Of a DNA stretch of 64,000 nucleotides, positions 23,190 to 64,000 are shown in pieces; position 1 is the stretch's first letter; each line of letters starts with the position of its first letter. The stretch is from Notamacropus eugenii (taxonomy: Eukaryota; Chordata; Mammalia; Diprotodontia; Macropodidae). The notes under the pieces were generated by a model that was not told the DNA's origin, did no database searches, and saw only the letters and a program-made list of their open reading frames with translations. The DNA lies in assembly GCF_028372415.1 (NCBI RefSeq), contig NC_092876.1, positions 64,756,885 to 64,820,884 on the forward strand, in the 5' to 3' direction. Position numbers and translations under genes: made by a program.

Positions 23190-23585
23190 TAAGACATGGC
23201 TAGCAAGGATTGGAAAAGGGGCTTGAGCTCAGGTCCTCCTGCCTCAAAGGGCATGATGAAGTAGGTAACATGCTGACATGATGGAATGTCTTTGGAGTTC
23301 CCTTTATTTGTCAAGTGCAGAGCATCTGGGGATGACACCAAGGGTGCTGGGGATGCTGAACATGGGAAAGAGAGGGCTGAAGGCAAAGGGAATCTATCAC
23401 TGCTTGGAGGCATTTAAAGGCTGTCACGTGGGTATAGAGGGATTAGTCTAGTTCAGTTTGGTCCTACAGAGGAGAACTAGGAGCAAAGGGTGGAAGGTTC
23501 TGGAAATCAGTTTTCCTGTCAATAGGAAAAAGAATTTACTAATTCAGGTTGTTGAACAGCATCCTTATGATCAACTGTGATGTGA
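23190..23585 (+). repeat. L3/CR1 LINE fragment
   Basis: 23400-23560 matches L3/CR1 sense ('taaaggctgtcacgtgggta', 'gaactaggagcaaagggtgg', 'ttactaattcaggttgttga'). 23190-23400 is not assigned. Confidence 0.6.
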
Positions 23586-23765
23586 GATCCTGGAACTAGG
23601 AGATACCTTAGAACATGGAATGTCAAAACTAGGAGGAGCCTTAGAACACAGAATGTCAGAGCTGGGAGGGGCCTTAGAACACAGAATGTCAGAGCTGGGA
23701 GGGATTTTAGAACATAGAATGTCAGGGCTGGGAGGGGCCTTAGAACATCAGAAAGTAGAGTATCA
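23586..23765 (-). repeat. 33-bp minisatellite array (L3/CR1 tail)
   Basis: About five tandem units. Each has ATGTCAGAGCTGGGAGGG followed by a CCTTAGAACACAGA-type half. Identical positions at 23651 and 23684 fix the period at 33 bases. Since 33 is eleven codons, the array stays open (repeating LGGALEHRMSE), but it is not a gene. It is one of the least diverged arrays. Confidence 0.9.
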
Positions 23766-24409
23766 GAAGAGGGTGTCTTTGTGCTGGCTGATCCTCATGC
23801 CTCCAATTCTCTCTTCCCATGCTCCTTTCTCTGAGAATCCCTGACCTCCTTCTAAAAATCAGCTCAAACTTCTGCAGAAGCTCTTTCCCACTACTCTGTG
23901 CTGTTCAGACCTTCCCCTCAAAGCTTACCTTCTACTTATTCTATATGCTCATTTTTTTTACTTGCCTCCCCCATGAGAATCTGAGCTCCTTTGAGGACAG
24001 GAACTGTTTTTCTTCCTTTTTTTGTATCCCCAAAACTTAACATAGTAGCTAGCATATAGTAGGAGCTTAGTAAATGAATAGTAACCAACTTTCTGACTGA
24101 ACTTGGCCTGTTTTCTTTCCTAAGAAAAGGGAGTAATAATTGTGCTGCTACTAGTACATAGCAAGTGATTCTTAAGACTAAGTGAAATGATGTACATAAA
24201 ATTCTTTGTAACCATTGGTTTTACATAAATGAGTTATATTATATTAATTAATTACAGAGTTAACTATAAACCATCAAAATATTAATGGATAATTATTAAT
24301 TAGTAAAAGTTGATTAGTATAATTATTTCATTGATTGATAATAATTAAATTAATAAAAGTTTCATTCATAATAGAATGCTTGAAGCAGCACAATGCTCTT
24401 AAAAGAACA
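23766..24409 (+). repeat. L2 3' region and AT-rich spacer
   Basis: 23795-24080 is a sense L2 ('ctccttctaaaaatcagctc', 'ctttgaggacaggaactgtt', 'tagtaggagcttagtaaatg'). 24190-24370 is AT-rich with TTAATTA/TAATTAAT words and no element that I can name. Confidence 0.6.
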
Positions 24410-24608
24410 TTGACCCCTAGAACACAGGTTGTCAGAGCTGGGAGGGCCCTTAGAACATAAAATGTCAGAGCTGGGAGGGCCCTTAGAACACAGGATGTCA
24501 GAGCTGGGAGGGCCTTTAGAACATGGAAATTCAAAGCTAATTGAGGCCTTAGAATATAAAATATCAGAGTTGGGGATGTATTTTAGAACATGGAATGTCC
24601 AGAGCTGC
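24410..24608 (-). repeat. 33-bp minisatellite array (L3/CR1 tail)
   Basis: About six units, the first four nearly identical ('tgtcagagctgggagggccc', 'ttagaacacaggatg'). The last units drift ('aatatcagagttggggatg'). Confidence 0.9.
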
Positions 24609-25000
24609 AAGTCAGCATGGTACAAATGAAAGAATGCTGGGTCTAGAGTCAAGTACTTTGAGTTCAGATCCGACCTCTCTTCTTTACTCTCTGTATAAAG
24701 TCATTTAAGCAAACTGGGCCTCCGCTTCCTTCTCTGTAAATAAAGGGGGTTAGACTAACTGACCTCCTGTGTTCCCTTCTAGTCCATCAGTCAATAGGCA
24801 TCTATTAAGTGTCTACTATGTGCCAGGCACTGTTCCTGCCCTCAAGGAGCTCTAGCCTCCTGATCTGATGAATATAAATAATGTCAGAGACTGGAAGGGC
24901 TTAGATCAAAGAACAGGATGTCAGAGTCAGAAAAGACCCTCTAAGGTACCTGGGTCATTTGGGGGCCTGGGATTGGGGGGTCAGGATAGACGATACTAAC
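24609..25000. repeat. SINE, L2 tip and L3 tip
   Basis: 24615-24780 is a sense SINE ('gctgggtctagagtcaagta'). 24785-24860 is an antisense L2 tip ('tgtctactatgtgccaggca'). 24880-24955 holds two L3-tail units. Confidence 0.7.
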
Positions 25001-25659
25001 TCTCTCCATTCAGAGTTGCTGTTGATGTCTGTAGATGCCCTGTGGAGATGAAAGGGTGAAGGACCCAGAGATAGAGGGAGAAGAACCATTAAAAAAAATG
25101 TTTGGCGAGCACAGACTTGCTATGCGGAATCCCATCCACCTCCCCAAGCCCAGCCAGCATGAGTCACCTCTCTGGCCCTTCACCTGTTCATTGCAACACA
25201 TGTGATAGAAACTCCACCATGGAAATGAGCAATGGGAGGTGCAGAGAGGTTTTTGTCCTTTGGGGAACATAGATAGAGATTTCTTTTATAATTGACAGCC
25301 GGCACCTGCAAAGTTGCCACCCGCACAGCTGACTGCAAGGCTGCTGGGAGAAAAGTTGTTCCCTTTCTATTAAGGGCAGATCGGTCCAGGGACACACAGC
25401 GCCCCTTTTCCTGCCCTGCTCTGCTAAGAGAGCTTGGTTAGGGTCAGGCAGGCTGTACCTGAGGGACCTCCTCACGCATTGTCCTTGATGAGAACAGTCT
25501 TGAAAGGGTCCACCTTCATTTACCAGGGACGTGAATTGAGCCCCCAAAACTAAATAACAGCAAAATCTGAAGAAACCTCTCCTTTCTCTATAAGAGGGAG
25601 TGGGAAAAGGCAAGGCATTAGGAAGGCAGGGCAAAGAAACAACTCACCAAGGAGTTAAA
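25001..25659. other. Non-repetitive block upstream of GRHL3
   Basis: About 640 bases without LINE or SINE landmarks, containing CpGs ('ttgacagccggcacctgcaa', 'acacagcgcccc'). A 148-codon minus-strand frame (25188-25634) and an 86-codon frame overlap it, but show no family and no matching splice structure. It is 1.5-2 kb upstream of the GRHL3 start codon, so a distal promoter or enhancer role is possible. Confidence 0.4.
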
Positions 25660-26055
25660 AATGAGGAGGGGACAGACAGAGAAAGACAGAGACACAGAGT
25701 GGGGAGAGACACAGAGCGGTAAAGAAGAGAGGTGAATAGAGAGAAGGGGAGAGGGAGGGAGACAGGGGGAAAGAGGAAGAGAAAGAAAGGGAGGGGGAGA
25801 GAGAAAGGGAAGGGGAGTGAGAAAGAAAGAAAGTGAGAGACAGGCAAATAGAAAGACAGAGACACAGAAAAAGAGATGAAAGTGAGGGACAGAGATAGAG
25901 AGTCAGAGAGAGAGAAGAACAGAAGAAAAGAACTTTCTCTCTAAGAGAGAAAGAGGGAAAGAGAAACAGGACAGAGGCAGAGAAAGAGAGGGAAAGGAGA
26001 CGAGACAAAGAGTAAGAGACACAAAAAGGGAGAGGAAGGAAGAGAGAGCATATAC
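25660..26055. repeat. Long polypurine (GA-rich) tract
   Basis: Nearly 400 bases almost entirely of A and G on the + strand, with AGAGA, GGGAGAG and AAGAAAG words and only scattered pyrimidines. It is an imperfect microsatellite cluster. Polypurine tracts can form triplex DNA. Confidence 0.9.
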
Positions 26056-26600
26056 CTGGCTCGTAGATTTCATACACATAGAATCATAGAATTTTGGAAC
26101 TGGAAGTTCCAGGTCTAGAATCTAGAGAATAAGAGTGGACAGTACTTTGGAACATCGAATGCTAGAACACCATTCTCACTGACTTGTGACACCATTTCAA
26201 GGCTCAGAAAACACTTTAAATGAAATATCTCATGACATCCTTACAACATAGGAACTACAGGTATGATTTACCCTCTAACATAGGAACTACAGGTATGATT
26301 AACCTATTTTATGCAGGAAGAAATTGAGACACAGAGGTTAAACAAGTTGCTCACAGTCACATAGATAATAAGTGTAAAAGGCATAATTTGAACTCAAGTC
26401 CAGCACACTTTCTATTATAAGACCTTCGGACAGAGAATCACACAATTATGGATTTTGAGCTGGAAGGAACTTTTAAGATCACCCGGCTCATTGCCTGCCT
26501 TTTGCACTGGAGAAGGGATGACTTCCCCAAGTTCACAAATAAAGTTAGTTTCCTTTGTGTAAAACATGATGGAAGTTTGGGGACAAGTAGACATGGATAA
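26056..26600. repeat. L3 tip and CORE-SINE
   Basis: 26070-26170 is an antisense L3 3' end ('agaatcatagaattttggaa'). 26195-26420 is an antisense SINE. A 32-base direct duplication of 'aacataggaactacaggtat' sits at 26245 and 26277. 26425-26540 is another L3/MIR scrap. Confidence 0.6.
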
Positions 26601-26699
26601 CCAAACCTTCAGCAAGTTCTCCTGACTCGGATGTTTGGAGGGAGCTGGACAAGACAACCTTAGCTGCCAAGTCTTAGCTAGCCACTTTTAACTATATCC

Positions 26700-27138
26700 T
26701 TTAGACAAGTTCACTGTTTGTCCCTGTATTTTTCCTTTCCCAGTTTTGCTGCTTTCCAGCATGCTATTTTTCTTTCCCTCCCTCCCTCCCTCTCTCCCTC
26801 CCTCTTCTCCACCCCCGCCCCCTTACCGAGAAAGGAATCGGCTATGGCTCCACCCAGACAGAGAAGTGACCTAGCTGGGCCAGGCTCTGGTGTAGAGAGG
26901 GTTAACAGTTGCACCTGTTGAGGTGTACCTGCCTTCTCGGGCACCTGTCTCCTCAACCAATCAGGAGCTGCCTTTCGGGGAGCCAACCTGTCAGCAAAAT
27001 ACCTACACAGCAACCCGACCATAAATCAAACATTCACTCCACGGGCCATGTCTGTATTGGGCAGGATATAGAGGAGAGCAGTTGGTCCCATCCGCCAGAC
27101 TGGGGAAGGTGCTTGAAGATTTGGAAACCTGGGAGACC
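26700..27138 (+). promoter_or_regulatory. GRHL3: GRHL3 promoter and 5' untranslated region (predicted)
   Basis: This repeat-poor, CpG-containing interval ends at the GRHL3 start codon. Visible elements are a TCCC tract at 26775-26812, CACCTG E-boxes at 26912-26917 and 26942-26947, an 'acctg' box at 26928, a CCAAT box at 26957-26961 and a weak TATA-like 'cataaat' at 27020-27026. If the TATA-like box is used, transcription would start near 27050. Position and factor use are inferred; no transcript evidence is available. Confidence 0.55.
27048..27071 (+). other. Possible upstream open reading frame
   Basis: ATG at 27048 followed by six more codons and a TAG at 27069-27071, 67 bases before the GRHL3 ATG. 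It matters only if the transcription start lies upstream of 27048, which is unproven. Confidence 0.3.
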
Positions 27139-63560
<36,422 letters not shown>

Positions 63561-64000
63561 CATCCCTTTTTTTCTCCTCTCTTTTGCTCTCTCATATGTT
63601 ATTGACTCAGATTGAACCAGCCACCCACTAAAATCCCCACAAGGTTTTCATATTTTCAGCTATAATGAAAAAAGCCAACATCTCTCTGATCCTATCTAGG
63701 GTCCATTAAGGTGAAACCTGAAGCCCCACTTCTGCAGCTCTCCCTGTTCCCAGGGGATCTGGGGAGCTGGGTTGCGGGAGGGACACAGAAGGCATATTTC
63801 TGTGATGGTTATCTTCCTGGCTGCTATAACATTGGCTCCTTGGGAAAAGCACACGCTGTAAATTCTGCATAATCTGATGGCTGCTTTATGATGGGCCAGG
63901 GCCTTTGTTAGCCTTGCAAACCTGTTTGTCTGTGAGATTTAACAGAAATGAAACCAAGTGGTCTTGAATAGACTGAGATGGGGACATCCATAGGGCTCAT
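63561..64000. other. GRHL3 intron 14, unique block
   Basis: No recognised repeat in the last 440 bases. Contains AACCTGTT at 63919-63926, a grainyhead-like core. No exon 15 signal was found. Confidence 0.4.

Noticed and set aside
23620..24629. Open frames made of repeated 11-residue units, and a resemblance to CRISPR repeats
   Set aside because: The frames exist because the unit is 33 bases. The units are contiguous with no unique spacers, occur at many loci, and sit in a vertebrate genome, so they are neither a repeat protein nor a CRISPR array.
25188..25634. 148-codon minus-strand frame upstream of GRHL3
   Set aside because: No family similarity, and overlapping frames are open on the same strand. 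Treated as chance in a GC-richer unique block.
25655..26077. 140-codon Ser/Leu-rich minus-strand frame
   Set aside because: Translation of a polypurine tract, with no domain.
1..26600. Possible neighbouring gene (IFNLR1 lies upstream of GRHL3 in human)
   Set aside because: I found no exons resembling a cytokine receptor on either strand. The interval looks intergenic.

Overview
The window is nuclear DNA of a mammal, almost certainly a marsupial. It carries introns, CpG depletion and a heavy load of ancient L2, L3/CR1 and MIR/CORE-SINE copies. It also has marsupial-type tRNA-SINEs (GCAGCTAGGTGGC head, GTGGATAGAG, GACATGACTGAA tail), marsupial-style L1 3' ends and an RTE-like remnant. There is no prokaryotic gene structure, no tRNA or rRNA gene and no CRISPR array. 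The species cannot be fixed from the sequence alone.

The one protein-coding gene I can support is grainyhead-like 3 (GRHL3) on the + strand. Fourteen coding exons were placed by joining splice sites with GT/AG ends in a continuous reading frame. Exon 1 (27139-27155) holds only 17 coding bases (M-S-N-E-V and the first two bases of D). A 16.9 kb intron separates it from exon 2 (44104-44290). Exons 3 to 14 follow at 46202-62440. Together they give 1629 coding bases, or 543 codons with no frame break. The final exon or exons, which complete the C-terminal dimerisation domain, are not found before base 64000, so the gene runs off the right edge. The protein is an epithelial transcription factor: N-terminal activation region (exons 2-5), CP2/grainyhead DNA-binding domain (about exons 6-11), a variable basic linker (exons 12-13) and the start of the C-terminal dimerisation domain (exons 13-14).

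Layout: 1-26.6 kb is 5' intergenic DNA made almost wholly of repeats, with several non-repetitive islands (3.4, 15, 20.1-20.5, 25.0-25.6 kb). 26.6-27.8 kb is the promoter and first exon, with a CCAAT box, two CACCTG E-boxes, a weak TATA-like box and a 7-codon upstream reading frame. 27.2-44.1 kb is intron 1. 44.1-62.4 kb holds the compact exon cluster. 62.4-64 kb is the start of intron 14.

The most unusual structure is a family of 33-bp-unit minisatellites present as about 20 separate arrays in both orientations. The unit matches the 3' terminal segment of L3/CR1 LINEs, and some arrays abut recognisable L3 bodies, so they look like multimerised LINE 3' ends rather than one local satellite. 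In GRHL3 introns 5, 8, 9 and 14 an array starts roughly 100-370 bases after the donor site. Other points of note are a 5'-truncated L1 with a 12-bp target duplication inserted into an L2, a near-palindromic hAT element, a non-coding repeat abutting the exon 2 acceptor, and long polypurine tracts upstream of the promoter.
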